DNA of 60,234 bases from positions 1 through 60,234 of IMG/VR virus record IMGVR_UViG_3300037488_001588, one strand, 5' to 3'. The notes under the pieces were generated by a model. It was not told where the DNA came from and did no database searches. It was given only the letters and a program-made list of their open reading frames with translations. Position numbers and translations under genes: made by a program. The DNA comes from a virus. Shown here one piece after another: positions 1 through 7,147 of the stretch (positions within the stretch are counted from its first letter, which is position 1; every line of letters starts with the position of its first letter).

Positions 1-48
1 TTTGGCTCTGCGCCCCCCCACCCCCTCTGCGACCCCCCCAAATGACCC
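1..48. repeat. Left-end non-coding DNA with two C-run repeats
   Basis: No gene lies before the primase stop codon at 49-51. The stretch holds two tandem copies of one element: CTCTGCGCCCCCC at 6-18 and CTCTGCGACCCCCC at 25-38. The second is the exact reverse complement of GGGGGGTCGCAGAG, which occurs twice at the other end of the window (60068-60081 and 60149-60162). If the molecule is circular or concatemeric, these would form one cluster of about 200 bases. Confidence 0.7.
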
Positions 49-2298
49 CTACTTCTCTGGGGTCTTGACCAGCTTCAGGCCCGCCAACTGCGCCGCCGTG
101 AGCGTTGCGTTAAGATTTGGCAGCCAATAGCCGTTCCTGCCCTTGATCCGCGTCCGCTCGTGGCCGGCGAACTCTAGCGCGGCAGACAGGTCGGCGAAGG
201 CCTTCGGGCTGGACCTGACCGAGTACCGGTTCAGGACGTCGAGAGGCGACACATGCACCCAGCTGTCGCGGTCGGTGTTGCCGACCACGCGGACCGCGAT
301 GTCTTCCAGCGCATGCGACAGCTCGTTGGTGGCCTTGTGCCCTGCCGTGACCGTGGCATGCACCGCAGCCTCCGCAGGCGTCAGCCAGTGCTGCTCGTCG
401 ATCTCGGCGATCTCGGCCCACAGCTGCTGGAGCTCGATGTCGTGCTCGGGCTCACACCTCGCCACCGCCAGCGGCAGGAACCGCGTCTCACCCGTCTGGT
501 CGACCAAGAAGCCCTCCGGGTTGACCGTGGCGCCGAACGACGTCGTGCGTGGGCAGACGCTTTCGGTTCTGTCGTACGGCATGCGGTAGGTGTCGACCGT
601 GGTCGAAAGGAAATTGCGGAGCGCCGCCATGTCGGCCTTGCGGTAGATCGAGTCCAGCTCGCCCAGCTCCGTGATCGGCGTCCTCGTCGCCTTCTTCACC
701 ACGTCCCTCTCGTTCGGGCTGTCGAGGCGCAGGGACGCCCCGATCGTCACCCAGCCGGGCGGCAGGAGGGCGTTGAACCAGCGGCTCTTGCCGATGTTCT
801 GCGCCCCTTGCAGGGTCAGGCACATGCGCAGCTGCTCGGGGTCGGTCAGGCGGTAATTGTACCAGCCGGTGACGCACTGGATGCACCACCGCCTTATCGC
901 CATGTCACGCCAGCCATTGAGGGCCGGATCTCGCATGACGACAGTATCGTACAGCTCCTGAAGGCGCGACTTGCCGTCCCACTCGACGGCCTCGACCCAC
1001 TCGACAACAGGGCTGTATTTGTCGTTCTGGGCGACCGCGACGAGGGTCGCCCTGATCGCCTCCTTGTCTCTCATACCGCACCGAACGGCGGCATGGTGGA
1101 GCACGTCCAGAACATCTCCCGACGTGAGGTCTCCCTCGTACCCCCGAAGGGTGGCCTCGATCTGCTGCGAGATCGTGTTCAAGCGAACCACGAGCCCGAT
1201 CGCGTCCATGACATGCTCGACACGCGACGCCGTGGTGGCCTGCCTCATGTTCACAGCGTCTGCAGGCGTCCGGTCGGCGTCGGGGAGGTCACCCGGCCAC
1301 AGCTCGATCTCCCTGATGTGGGCCGCCAGACGCCCTGCGAGCCTCGTAGGAGCGATCCCGTTCTGGGTGGGCCTCGGGGCCGGCTCGGGCGGGAGAAGGG
1401 CTCTGGCGGGCGCCAGAGCCGCCGCCAGCGCCGCGATCGCGGCCGGCTGGATGTGGGCGTCGTCGAACGTGCCGGTCGAGACGGCGAACGCCCGCAGATC
1501 GGCCGTGGTCAGGTCTTGGCAGTGCGCGTGCAGGCACTTGAAGCCACCCGGGTTGCCGGGGTGGTACCCTGTGCCGTGCTCCGTGTCGCCTGTGTGCTGG
1601 TCCTGCTGCGGGCAGACCACCTCGTACCATCCGCTCGGGCTGGGCCCCGATCGGACACGCCCCTGCTCCTGCTGCCAGTCATACAGCGGATCGGACTTGC
1701 CGGGTGGCAGGGGAGGCGGCAGGGAGCCCATCTCTCTAGCCTCGCCGACCGTGACGCCGAGACCTGTTGCCAGCTCCGTCCAGCTGTACGTGACGTCCCA
1801 GCTCTCCTCTTCGAGGACGGCCTCGAACGGGCGCTCGTACTTGTGGTTGATCGAGCCGGGCACCCTCATGATCCGATCGGCCCGGATCGCGCCGGGGTCG
1901 GTGAGGCCTGCCGCCGCGATCGCCTCCATGAGGGCGGCGAACTGGCCGGGTTCGATCGGGTAGCTGAGCTTGAACCCCCACTGCTGGTTGCCGGGCGACG
2001 TGCGCAGCTTGTAGGTCGGCTTCAGCTTGATCAGGTCAGGGTCGACCTTTGTGCCGATGTCGTCGAGCACGACCACCCAGCTCAGCACCAGATCTGCAGC
2101 CTTGCGCGAGAGGACGGTCTGGCGGGGGATGTTGGCGACGGTGCTGACGCAGAAGTAGAGATCGTCGTAGGGCTGGTCCCGACCCGGGCGCCAGCGCCGG
2201 CTCTCGAAGCCGTCCCCTTTCGACGCGGTGACCACCACGCCTTGTGTTGTCTGATTGACTTTATCGAAGATGTGCGAGAGAAAGTTGTCGAGCTTCAC
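49..2298 (-). CDS. Primase/VapE-type replicative helicase
   Basis: Probably the phage replicative primase-helicase, 749 residues. Residues about 60-160 look like an archaeo-eukaryotic primase core, with the acidic VVVLDDIG near 75 and RIMRVPGSINHK near 140-151. A Cys/His-rich segment at about 225-258 (VCP, HGTGYH, KCLHAHC) may bind zinc. Residues about 430-680 fit the VapE/D5-like ATPase family, with Walker A GAQNIGKS near 498. The start is a GTG preceded by the conserved early leader and a 13-bp stem. It is the last gene of the leftward early arm. Together with the polymerase, helicase and nucleases at 7.2-13.3 kb it completes the replication set. The primase subclass is uncertain. Confidence 0.85.
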   Translation of the reverse strand: MKLDNFLSHIFDKVNQTTQGVVVTASKGDGFESRRWRPGRDQPYDDLYFCVSTVANIPRQTVLSRKAADLVLSWVVVLDDIGTKVDPDLIKLKPTYKLRTSPGNQQWGFKLSYPIEPGQFAALMEAIAAAGLTDPGAIRADRIMRVPGSINHKYERPFEAVLEEESWDVTYSWTELATGLGVTVGEAREMGSLPPPLPPGKSDPLYDWQQEQGRVRSGPSPSGWYEVVCPQQDQHTGDTEHGTGYHPGNPGGFKCLHAHCQDLTTADLRAFAVSTGTFDDAHIQPAAIAALAAALAPARALLPPEPAPRPTQNGIAPTRLAGRLAAHIREIELWPGDLPDADRTPADAVNMRQATTASRVEHVMDAIGLVVRLNTISQQIEATLRGYEGDLTSGDVLDVLHHAAVRCGMRDKEAIRATLVAVAQNDKYSPVVEWVEAVEWDGKSRLQELYDTVVMRDPALNGWRDMAIRRWCIQCVTGWYNYRLTDPEQLRMCLTLQGAQNIGKSRWFNALLPPGWVTIGASLRLDSPNERDVVKKATRTPITELGELDSIYRKADMAALRNFLSTTVDTYRMPYDRTESVCPRTTSFGATVNPEGFLVDQTGETRFLPLAVARCEPEHDIELQQLWAEIAEIDEQHWLTPAEAAVHATVTAGHKATNELSHALEDIAVRVVGNTDRDSWVHVSPLDVLNRYSVRSSPKAFADLSAALEFAGHERTRIKGRNGYWLPNLNATLTAAQLAGLKLVKTPEK

Positions 2299-2326
2299 TG
2301 TTGCCCCCGAGCAATGTTGTAGTTCG

Positions 2327-2372
2327 TTCCGTGGTAGGAACCAACGCCCCGGCGATCACTCGCCGGGGCGTT
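2327..2372 (-). promoter_or_regulatory. Stem-loop plus conserved leader before the primase gene
   Basis: A perfect 13-bp stem (arms 2343-2355 and 2360-2372, loop TCAC) is followed on the minus strand, 4 bases later, by CCTACCACGGAA (2338-2327). The same CTACCACGG core lies in front of other early genes and the polymerase. The stem could also terminate the upstream small-gene operon. The only T-rich flank (TTCTTCGTTCT) is on the plus strand, so a simple leftward terminator is not obvious. Confidence 0.6.
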
Positions 2373-2407
2373 CTTCGTTCTAGCCTTGTGTCGATGTCAC
2401 GGCAACG

Positions 2408-2698
2408 TCACTTCGAGCGACGCTCCTTGAACACCTTCTCTGCCTCGATCAGCTTGTCGCGGATCGCGGTCTCGTCGTAGTCGACCATGATATCCCCGAC
2501 GGTACGCACGCCCTCGTCGTCCTTCCAGACGCGCGTTCCGAACTGGGCGTCGATCCCCACCCACACACGATCGCCAGCGGCGGCGACCCTTGCCCGGTAT
2601 CTGGTCGTGCTGTACTCATTGACGATCCGCTGCACGGCAGCGTTCGCAGCCGCCCGAACGGCTATGGTCGCAAGCAATTCTTCCTTCGTCGGCTTCAT
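2408..2698 (-). CDS. Hypothetical small early protein (96 aa)
   Basis: No family recognised. It starts with MKPTKEELLATIAVRA; an upstream in-frame extension exists but overlaps the preceding gene. It has a helical, alanine-rich N-terminus, a central segment RYRARVAAAGDRVWVGID and a charged C-terminus ending in KVFKERRSK. It is the last gene of the chain of small genes running from 4751 down to 2408, which nearly all overlap or abut and are presumably translationally coupled. A stem-loop follows about 35 bases downstream. Confidence 0.7.
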   Translation of the reverse strand: MKPTKEELLATIAVRAAANAAVQRIVNEYSTTRYRARVAAAGDRVWVGIDAQFGTRVWKDDEGVRTVGDIMVDYDETAIRDKLIEAEKVFKERRSK

Positions 2699-2700
2699 CG

Positions 2701-2994
2701 CTACGTCTCCTTCGCTGCGCGGACCAGCACCCTCGCCGTGCCGGTGAGTTTCACGACCTGCCACTCGTCGGGGCACGTACGACGCGCCTGTCCTTCGTCG
2801 TTGTAGGCCGTATAGGCCGTGCCTGTGGGATCAACGAGGAGCCACGTCATCACTTCGACGTCCTTGTAGCGCGGCAGCGCCGCGAGGTGCGCGCGCGCGG
2901 CGGCAATCACCACCTTAGCTCTCGGGCTGAGGTTCACACGTGTGTCGTAGACGTCAAGCGCCTCTTCCAGCTCCTGCGGGTCAATGTCGCTCAT
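2701..2994 (-). CDS. Hypothetical small early protein (97 aa)
   Basis: Function unknown. The N-terminus MSDIDPQELEEALDVYD is acidic, and the C-terminal half contains EWQVVKLTGTARVLV, a pattern seen in many short phage proteins of unknown role. The ATG at 2994 overlaps the stop of the upstream gene as ATGA, which fixes the start over a longer in-frame extension. It ends two bases before the next start. Confidence 0.72.
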   Translation of the reverse strand: MSDIDPQELEEALDVYDTRVNLSPRAKVVIAAARAHLAALPRYKDVEVMTWLLVDPTGTAYTAYNDEGQARRTCPDEWQVVKLTGTARVLVRAAKET

Positions 2995-3260
2995 TTCTTT
3001 ATCTCCTTCGATGCTGCTGCGATCATGGCGGCCCAAATGTCCGGCAATTCACCATCGTCGTCGGTCATGCAGGTCATGCCCGCGTTGATCATCGCCTGCG
3101 TCGGCTCCACCGGCACCACCGCCATCCCTGATTTCTCTAGTAGGGCCAGCATGTATTCGGCCTGCTCGATAAACAGTTCCGAAAACTTTTCGTATTCGAC
3201 TTCCTCGAAAGAGGCTCCAGCCCTCGCCATCACCTCTATGATCTTGGCTCGGTCGCTCAT
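2991..3260 (-). CDS. Hypothetical protein with VVPVEPT motif, paralog A (89 aa)
   Basis: It begins MSDRAKIIEVMAR, identical to the start of the next upstream gene, and carries MAVVPVEPTQAMI in its middle. The V-V-P-V-E-P-T signature recurs in many phage accessory proteins of unknown function. The first 36 coding bases are identical to those of the neighbour at 3257-3619, so this is a local duplication or N-terminal swap. Its ATG overlaps the upstream stop, and its stop overlaps the downstream start (ATGA). Confidence 0.75.
   Translation of the reverse strand: MSDRAKIIEVMARAGASFEEVEYEKFSELFIEQAEYMLALLEKSGMAVVPVEPTQAMINAGMTCMTDDDGELPDIWAAMIAAASKEIKK
3225..3260. repeat. 36-bp perfect direct repeat, copy 1
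   Basis: This covers the first 12 codons (MSDRAKIIEVMA) of paralog A and is base-for-base identical to 3584-3619. The identity stops sharply inside the thirteenth codon, which suggests recent duplication or gene conversion rather than slow divergence. Confidence 0.9.
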
Positions 3261-3619
3261 ATCTCCGTCTCCTTTTTATAATCTGGATCGTACAGGTCAG
3301 GCCTTTCGGTGGCGGCCATATGATCCTCCCCCTTGCGATACTCTCCTTTGTCGAGCCATTCCCGTATCGGCTCGATCATGTTCGCCGGCTCAAGCATGGC
3401 GTTCGTCGGCTCCACAGGCACCACCGCCAGCCCTTTGGCTTGGAGGTGGGATTCGTAGGCGGTGAGGGCGGCGGAGGCGTCCGACTCAAACAAGCGCCAC
3501 GTTTCATCAACATACGCGCGGATCTCATCTTCGCTCACATCGCCCACGATGTTGTCGTCAAGGCGACGGCGGCAAATTCCACGCGCCATCACCTCTATGA
3601 TCTTGGCTCGGTCGCTCAT
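3257..3619 (-). CDS. Hypothetical protein with VVPVEPT motif, paralog B (120 aa)
   Basis: It shares MSDRAKIIEVMAR with the neighbouring paralog, then diverges into GICRRRLDDN and an acidic helix. It carries LAVVPVEPTNAM near residues 70-80. It is longer than paralog A, with an extra charged C-terminal tail (GEYRKGEDHMAATERPDL). The start at 3619 is supported by a purine-rich ribosome site and by ATGA overlap with the stop of the upstream membrane microprotein. Role unknown. Confidence 0.75.
   Translation of the reverse strand: MSDRAKIIEVMARGICRRRLDDNIVGDVSEDEIRAYVDETWRLFESDASAALTAYESHLQAKGLAVVPVEPTNAMLEPANMIEPIREWLDKGEYRKGEDHMAATERPDLYDPDYKKETEI
3584..3619. repeat. 36-bp perfect direct repeat, copy 2
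   Basis: This covers the first 12 codons of paralog B and is identical to 3225-3260. The bases upstream of both starts are also similar (purine-rich, related to GGAGA). Confidence 0.9.
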
Positions 3620-3783
3620 CTCTCCGTTTCCTTCGATGCGTAGCAGCCGCCCGAGACAAGGAGGCGTCTCCTGTCGAGCTGCAAGGTCATGTCGGCGCGC
3701 GCGATCTCGCACGCCTCCTTGGTGTTGAACGGTATCGACGTCATGGGCGCCGTCGTCGCCACCCACATGATCAGGATCCACAT
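3616..3783 (-). CDS. Secreted or membrane microprotein (55 aa)
   Basis: The start MWILIMWVATTAPM is a short hydrophobic segment, so export or membrane anchoring is likely. The rest contains PFNTKEACEIARADM and a second cysteine in VSGGCYAS. The arrangement F-x-T-K-x-x-C-E-x-x-R followed by one later Cys is repeated in the secreted protein at 57694-57960, suggesting a small disulfide-stabilised family. The ATG at 3783 has an AAGGA site 8 bases upstream. It overlaps the previous gene by 13 bases and the next by 4. Confidence 0.65.
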   Translation of the reverse strand: MWILIMWVATTAPMTSIPFNTKEACEIARADMTLQLDRRRLLVSGGCYASKETER

Positions 3784-3968
3784 GACAGCATCCTTTCGGC
3801 TGTGGCGACCCACCACGCCGTCGACAGACGGAGCCGATAGCGCGCATCGATCTTCCTTGCCACGCCGCGCAGCGCGTCGCGACGCAACTTGGACGTGGCG
3901 ACGCCGGCCTCCTTCCGCAGGCGCCCGATGACCTGTCTCAGGTGCAGGCTTCTGTCGATGCTGCTCAC
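3771..3968 (-). CDS. Hypothetical basic protein, GTG start (65 aa)
   Basis: The gene has no usable ATG. It begins with GTG at 3968 in a GTGA overlap with the upstream stop and has GAGGA about 8 bases before it. The product is very basic (SLHLRQVIGRLRKEAGVAT, then KLRRDALRGVARKIDARYR), so nucleic-acid binding is possible. No family recognised. Tight overlaps on both sides place it firmly in the operon. Confidence 0.6.
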   Translation of the reverse strand: MSSIDRSLHLRQVIGRLRKEAGVATSKLRRDALRGVARKIDARYRLRLSTAWWVATAERMLSCGS

Positions 3969-4147
3969 CGCGTGTTCCTCATCAGCGCGCCGATCTCCTC
4001 GTCCTCGTTGAGGAGGTCGACGATGCGATCGGCGAAGACGCTGTCGTACACGCGGGCGAGGGGATCGCTCCCCGCTCCGGGTCCACGCTCGTGGATCTCG
4101 AACATGAGACCGGCCGCAAGCGTGGTCGTTTCCTTGTAGTACTTCAT
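3965..4147 (-). CDS. Hypothetical small protein (60 aa)
   Basis: It begins MKYYKETTTLAAGLMFEIH. The C-terminal ADRIVDLLNEDEEIGALM resembles the A-x-x-I-V-x-L-L-N ending of many short phage proteins of unknown role. The ATG at 4147 overlaps the upstream stop. Two GTG codons at 4150 and 4153, closer to the GAGGAGGA site, could add one or two residues. Confidence 0.65.
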   Translation of the reverse strand: MKYYKETTTLAAGLMFEIHERGPGAGSDPLARVYDSVFADRIVDLLNEDEEIGALMRNTR

Positions 4148-4443
4148 CACCACTGATCCTCCTCGTTGTTATTGTCGTCCGGGTTAGCCGTAATCTGGGC
4201 AACCAAGTCGTCGGCCCACCGCTCTTCCTCCACGATGTCGACCACATCCTCCATCGGCATGGGCTCGACGAACAGGCCCTCGGCCATCTTGCGCAGTTCG
4301 GCCAAGGGCGCGCTGATGTCGATCGGCGAGAGAGGGCCGTCGCCGCCGATCTCGATGAGGATCGCCTGCCTCGGTATGGCGGTGAAGCCGTTCTGGCCTT
4401 CATAGAAGGCGCGTATGGCCACCTCGATGACGAGCGTTTTCAT
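4147..4443 (-). CDS. Hypothetical acidic protein (98 aa)
   Basis: The start MKTLVIEVAIRAFYEG is followed by a long acidic C-terminal half ending in DDNNNEEDQW. No domain recognised. The strong net negative charge could reflect DNA mimicry or a host-factor inhibitor, but nothing specific supports that. It is coupled to both neighbours by 1- to 4-base overlaps. Confidence 0.68.
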   Translation of the reverse strand: MKTLVIEVAIRAFYEGQNGFTAIPRQAILIEIGGDGPLSPIDISAPLAELRKMAEGLFVEPMPMEDVVDIVEEERWADDLVAQITANPDDNNNEEDQW

Positions 4444-4751
4444 GTCGACCCCCTTGGAAACAGTATCTCGCCGGTCGTCGCCGCACGCGACACGACCCAG
4501 TTCACCGCGCCGACCAATGACTTGCACTGGTACGTGTAGCCGCCGCGCCACGCGCCGTGGGCGCAGTTGCCGGTGCGCTTGACGACACCGATCAGGCGCC
4601 TCTCGCGGCCGGGCGGCGTGCCGTAGACGTCGTAGCTGTGGATGCCGTCGAGCGTCTCACCGAAGTACGTGACCTCGAGCGCCGGCATGAGGCTCGCCTT
4701 GCGGGCGTAGCCGTGGAAGTGTGAGGGCTTGACCCCGTGTCGCGTGCCCAT
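4440..4751 (-). CDS. Hypothetical protein, first of the small-gene operon (103 aa)
   Basis: Start MGTRHGVKPSHFHG, with AGAGGAGA 5 bases upstream. It contains EVTYFGETLDGIHSYDVYG and a C-terminal segment with GGYTYQCKSLVGAVNWVV. No family recognised. It is the promoter-proximal gene of the chain of nine small genes (4751 down to 2408). A 12-bp hairpin separates it from the DUF932 gene, so this operon may have its own expression level. Confidence 0.7.
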   Translation of the reverse strand: MGTRHGVKPSHFHGYARKASLMPALEVTYFGETLDGIHSYDVYGTPPGRERRLIGVVKRTGNCAHGAWRGGYTYQCKSLVGAVNWVVSRAATTGEILFPRGST

Positions 4752-4773
4752 GGCACTCTCCTCTGAAAGGTGA

Positions 4774-4803
4774 CAGGCCGCCCGCTTCCCGGCGGGCGGC
4801 CTG
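4774..4803 (-). terminator. 12-bp hairpin between the DUF932 gene and the small-gene operon
   Basis: Arms CAGGCCGCCCGC (4774-4785) and its complement (4792-4803) enclose a 6-base loop. It lies 10 bases past the DUF932 stop on the minus strand. The flanking sequence has no clear T-tract, so it may act as an attenuator or RNA-protecting stem rather than a classical terminator. Confidence 0.5.
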
Positions 4804-4813
4804 CCTGTGTGGG

Positions 4814-5626
4814 TCAGGCCGAGACGACGGAGACCGGCTTGACTTCGGCCGCCAGCTCGCTGGCCGCCGCCCACAGCTTGGTGTTGAACGAGACGTCGGC
4901 AGCGAGGGTGCGGATGCCGGACACGGCGCGACGCTGGCCGTTGGCACCCTGCCCACGCATGCCGCCGACGGTCAGGTTCTCCTGCACGCGGTTGAAGACG
5001 TTCCAGAGGCTGGCATTCTCGTCGTTGTAGCGACGGGGGCGAAGCACCTGCGCCGGCTGGATGTCGATCGAGGTGCCTCGGATCTCAAGGGCCTTCTGGG
5101 CGAAGCGCGAGACCTGATCGAGGGACAGGACGATCTTCGACCAGTCGCGAGCGATCTCCAGCGTCTTGGGCAGCTGCGACTGGATCATCGCGATGCCGGT
5201 GTGCAGGCGATCGAGCTGGTGGGCACCGACGTGGCGTAGGTTCACATGGAAACCGCTCTCGGCGACCGTCATGCCGTTCAGGCAGACGAGGCGGAAGATG
5301 CCGGCCGACAGGCTGAAGCCGCTGGTGCGATCGTGGCTGTTGCGCAGGAGCACCTCGGGGACGAGGTCGCCCAGCTCGCGGTGGGGCTCGGCGCCGACCT
5401 TGCGCATGCGCAGCTCGTGGATCGCGTAGTTGCGACCCTCGACCGAGCGCTTGTAGCCCTCGCGGACCTTTGCCACCTCGAAGCCCATGACGCGCATGGC
5501 GCGCACGGCCTGATAGGTGGGGAGGTAGGCGTACTTGGCGGACACGTTGTCGGCCGCCTGCGTCGCGAACACTGAGGGCGCCTTGGCGCGGATGGCATCG
5601 TCGTTGAGGAAACCGTCGAACGGCAT
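4814..5626 (-). CDS. DUF932 family protein (270 aa)
   Basis: It matches the DUF932 phage/plasmid family, with LPTYQAVRAMRVMGFEV near residues 35-51 and a central region with ELRMRKVGAEPHRELGDLVP. The family is common on plasmids and phages and is expressed abundantly in some; its biochemical role is unknown. The whole length (about 250-300 residues is usual) is present. It is preceded by the conserved leader, with GGAG then ACTTCCC directly before the ATG at 5626, and followed by a 12-bp hairpin. Confidence 0.8.
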   Translation of the reverse strand: MPFDGFLNDDAIRAKAPSVFATQAADNVSAKYAYLPTYQAVRAMRVMGFEVAKVREGYKRSVEGRNYAIHELRMRKVGAEPHRELGDLVPEVLLRNSHDRTSGFSLSAGIFRLVCLNGMTVAESGFHVNLRHVGAHQLDRLHTGIAMIQSQLPKTLEIARDWSKIVLSLDQVSRFAQKALEIRGTSIDIQPAQVLRPRRYNDENASLWNVFNRVQENLTVGGMRGQGANGQRRAVSGIRTLAADVSFNTKLWAAASELAAEVKPVSVVSA

Positions 5627-5702
5627 GGGAAGTCTCCGATTGGTAGGTGGCCTGTCTCATCAGGGACGGTAGGCCGTGTCCGTCCGACGCCCTCGCGGGC
5701 GT
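5627..5702 (-). promoter_or_regulatory. Conserved leader and stem-loops before the DUF932 gene
   Basis: The minus strand reads CCACCTACCAATCGGAG then ACTTCCC and ATG (5649-5624), a copy of the early leader. Upstream lie a 6-bp stem (GGACGG at 5664-5669 with CCGTCC at 5680-5685) and a 6-bp GC stem (5687-5692 with 5697-5702) just after the stop of the previous gene. No -35/-10 pair stands out. Confidence 0.55.
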
Positions 5703-5707
5703 TTCGA

Positions 5708-5968
5708 CTAGCTCAGCTGTTCGTAGAGGTTCACCGTGATCGTTTCGAGTTCGTCCTTGACCTTCTTCAAGGCGACCAGACGAGCCTGCATCTCGCGCGC
5801 GGCGGTCTCGGCGGCAGAAGAGCTGATCGTGTAGTAGTCCCGCCCGTGGCAAGTGATGTCACGAACTGCGGTGATGGCGTTCTCGATCGCGTCGAGGGCG
5901 GTCGCGTATTCCTTGAGAAGGACTTTGCCAGAGGTGCCGTTGCTGTGGATCTGGGGGAACTGGGTCAC
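5708..5968 (-). CDS. Hypothetical protein, GTG start (86 aa)
   Basis: It begins with GTG (MTQFPQIHSNGTSGK) and is mostly helical, with a predicted coiled segment AAREMQARLVALKKVKDEL near residues 57-75. No family recognised. A leader copy (GCAACGGAG then ATTTCCCA) precedes the start, which supports it as an independently expressed early gene. Confidence 0.68.
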   Translation of the reverse strand: MTQFPQIHSNGTSGKVLLKEYATALDAIENAITAVRDITCHGRDYYTISSSAAETAAREMQARLVALKKVKDELETITVNLYEQLS

Positions 5969-6044
5969 TGGGAAATCTCCGTTGCGGCCGGGTCAGGAGC
6001 GACCCGGTAATGATGCTTCTAAGGCCTCAGTACGGGACTGTCAA
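5969..6044 (-). promoter_or_regulatory. Promoter-like -35, stem-loop and leader
   Basis: The minus strand carries a TTGACA (6044-6039) preceded by a G-rich GGGGTG. A 7-bp stem CCGGGTC/GACCCGG (5988-5994 with 6001-6007) follows, then CCGCAACGGAG and ATTTCCCA before the GTG at 5968. No good -10 hexamer is seen 16-18 bases after the -35, as in the other early copies. Confidence 0.5.
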
Positions 6045-6052
6045 CACCCCTC

Positions 6053-6373
6053 TCAGGCCGCGAGGGCGGACGTGTCGTGGATGTACTTGACCTCGGCGGA
6101 CCACGCAGGGTGGCAGACGAGATACAGCGACTTGTTGACGGGGCAGAGCTGGTTGCGCGCCCACGACGGGACCGGGCCGCCGGCCGCCACGACCGCCGCG
6201 AGGCGGCGCCCGTTCTCGTAGTTGATCTGGTGCGCCGTGGTCCACCGATCGTAGTCGGCGTCGAAGGCCTTGCCGGCGCGGTAGTCGGTCCAGCCGGCAT
6301 GCAGCCCGGCGGCGATCGGGTCGCGCATCGGGGTGCGGGCGTTGCGGTAGGTCTCGCGGCGGATGTTCTGCAT
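6053..6373 (-). CDS. Hypothetical early protein (106 aa)
   Basis: Start MQNIRRETYRNARTP. The segment MRDPIAAGLHAGWTDYRAG is followed by a helical middle and HPAWSAEVKYIHD near the C-terminus. No family recognised. The ATG at 6373 follows a perfect leader copy, and this start is preferred over a long upstream in-frame extension that would run through the leader and stem. Confidence 0.7.
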   Translation of the reverse strand: MQNIRRETYRNARTPMRDPIAAGLHAGWTDYRAGKAFDADYDRWTTAHQINYENGRRLAAVVAAGGPVPSWARNQLCPVNKSLYLVCHPAWSAEVKYIHDTSALAA

Positions 6374-6432
6374 GGGAAGTCTCCGTGGTAGTCCAGCGAG
6401 GTTGCTGGCGGATCGAGCCCCCGGAGGGGCTC
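6374..6432 (-). promoter_or_regulatory. Conserved leader with two stem-loops
   Basis: The minus strand reads GGACTACCACGGAG then ACTTCCC and ATG. One base before the CTACCACGG core is a 5-bp stem CCAGC/GCTGG (6393-6397 with 6404-6408). Further upstream is a 7-bp stem GAGCCCC/GGGGCTC (6415-6421 with 6426-6432), just after the stop of the previous gene, which may end its transcript. Confidence 0.55.
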
Positions 6433-6447
6433 TCACCGTAAGGAACC

Positions 6448-6663
6448 TCAGAATTCGGTGGGGCGGTTGATCACCGCCTCGGCTTGACGGCGGGCCGCGA
6501 CCTCCTCGATCGTGGCCTCGCGGATGTCGACCAGATGCTCGGCCGGGTACAGGCTGTCGAAGCGCACGACGGCGTTGGTCAGGGCGTCCGCGACCATGAC
6601 GCGGCTGCGGTTCACGAGAGCGAAGCAGACGTTGGCGCGAGAGGTGAGGATGAAGGTGGCCAT
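6448..6663 (-). CDS. Hypothetical early protein (71 aa)
   Basis: Start MATFILTSRANVCFALVN, a beta-rich N-terminal half, then a helical acidic half (VDIREATIEEVAARRQAEA). It resembles short phage proteins of unknown role, with no motif that allows a name. A leader copy with two extra bases before the ATG (CTTCCCAA) precedes it. Confidence 0.68.
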   Translation of the reverse strand: MATFILTSRANVCFALVNRSRVMVADALTNAVVRFDSLYPAEHLVDIREATIEEVAARRQAEAVINRPTEF

Positions 6664-6736
6664 TTGGGAAGTCTCCGTGGTAGGGCGGCACCAGCGCCGC
6701 CCGACAGTCATGCCATAGTAGCGCCAGTATCGTCAA
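6664..6736 (-). promoter_or_regulatory. Early promoter motif, stem-loop and leader
   Basis: A minus-strand TTGACG (6736-6731) is followed by ATACTGGCGCTACTATGGCA, which shares TTGACGATACT and CTATGGCA at the same spacing with the promoter region at 7148-7204. A 7-bp stem GGGCGGC/GCCGCCC (6683-6689 with 6696-6702) abuts TACCACGGAG and ACTTCCC. Confidence 0.6.
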
Positions 6737-6755
6737 GCGCCCTTTTTGCGGCGGA

Positions 6756-6953
6756 TCACGACACCACCTCGCAGTGCTCGGCCCAGACCCGGATCGTGCG
6801 CCCGCTCTTGTCGAGCTTCACGACGTGGACGTCGGACAGGTAGAAGCTGCCATCGGCAGCGCTCTGCCGCTTCGCCTCGGTCGTGCGGACGACCTCTCCG
6901 TAGCGGTCGCCGCGCATCCAGCGATCGGTGTAGGCGGGGATCTGGACCCTCAT
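6756..6953 (-). CDS. Hypothetical early protein (65 aa)
   Basis: It begins MRVQIPAYTDRWMRGDRYG, with GAGAGGAG 7 bases upstream. The rest is beta-rich (VHVVKLDKSGRTIRVWAEH), suggesting a small barrel such as those of nucleic-acid-binding phage proteins, but this is only an impression. An alternative ATG at 7001 would add 16 residues but lacks a ribosome site. Confidence 0.62.
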   Translation of the reverse strand: MRVQIPAYTDRWMRGDRYGEVVRTTEAKRQSAADGSFYLSDVHVVKLDKSGRTIRVWAEHCEVVS

Positions 6954-7003
6954 GACGTGCTCCTCTCGTACTGCTTGCGATACTTGGCCGGTGGTGCTCA
7001 TGA

Positions 7004-7147
7004 CTAGAAATTCCAGCACTTGGCGCCGTGCTCGGCCGCGATCTTGCGGGCCTCGCGCTTGCCGGCCACCGGGTAGACGGTGCCGCCGACCGGGCGGTTG
7101 CTGTCGGTGATGCGGACGGTCTTGTCGTTGCAGTAGTGGGCGTACAT
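7004..7147 (-). CDS. Hypothetical microprotein (47 aa)
   Basis: MYAHYCNDKTVRITDSNRPV begins a 47-residue product ending GAKCWNF, with two cysteines and a basic middle (GKREARKIAAEH). No family recognised. It has the strongest regulatory context of the small genes: a TTGACG, a 31-bp perfect palindrome and a leader copy lie directly upstream. Confidence 0.65.
   Translation of the reverse strand: MYAHYCNDKTVRITDSNRPVGGTVYPVAGKREARKIAAEHGAKCWNF

Noticed and set aside
253-2322. Long plus-strand open frame opposite the primase
   Set aside because: Composition follows from high-GC codon bias of the real gene on the other strand. No recognisable domains, no ribosome site, and the minus-strand product has clear primase and Walker motifs.
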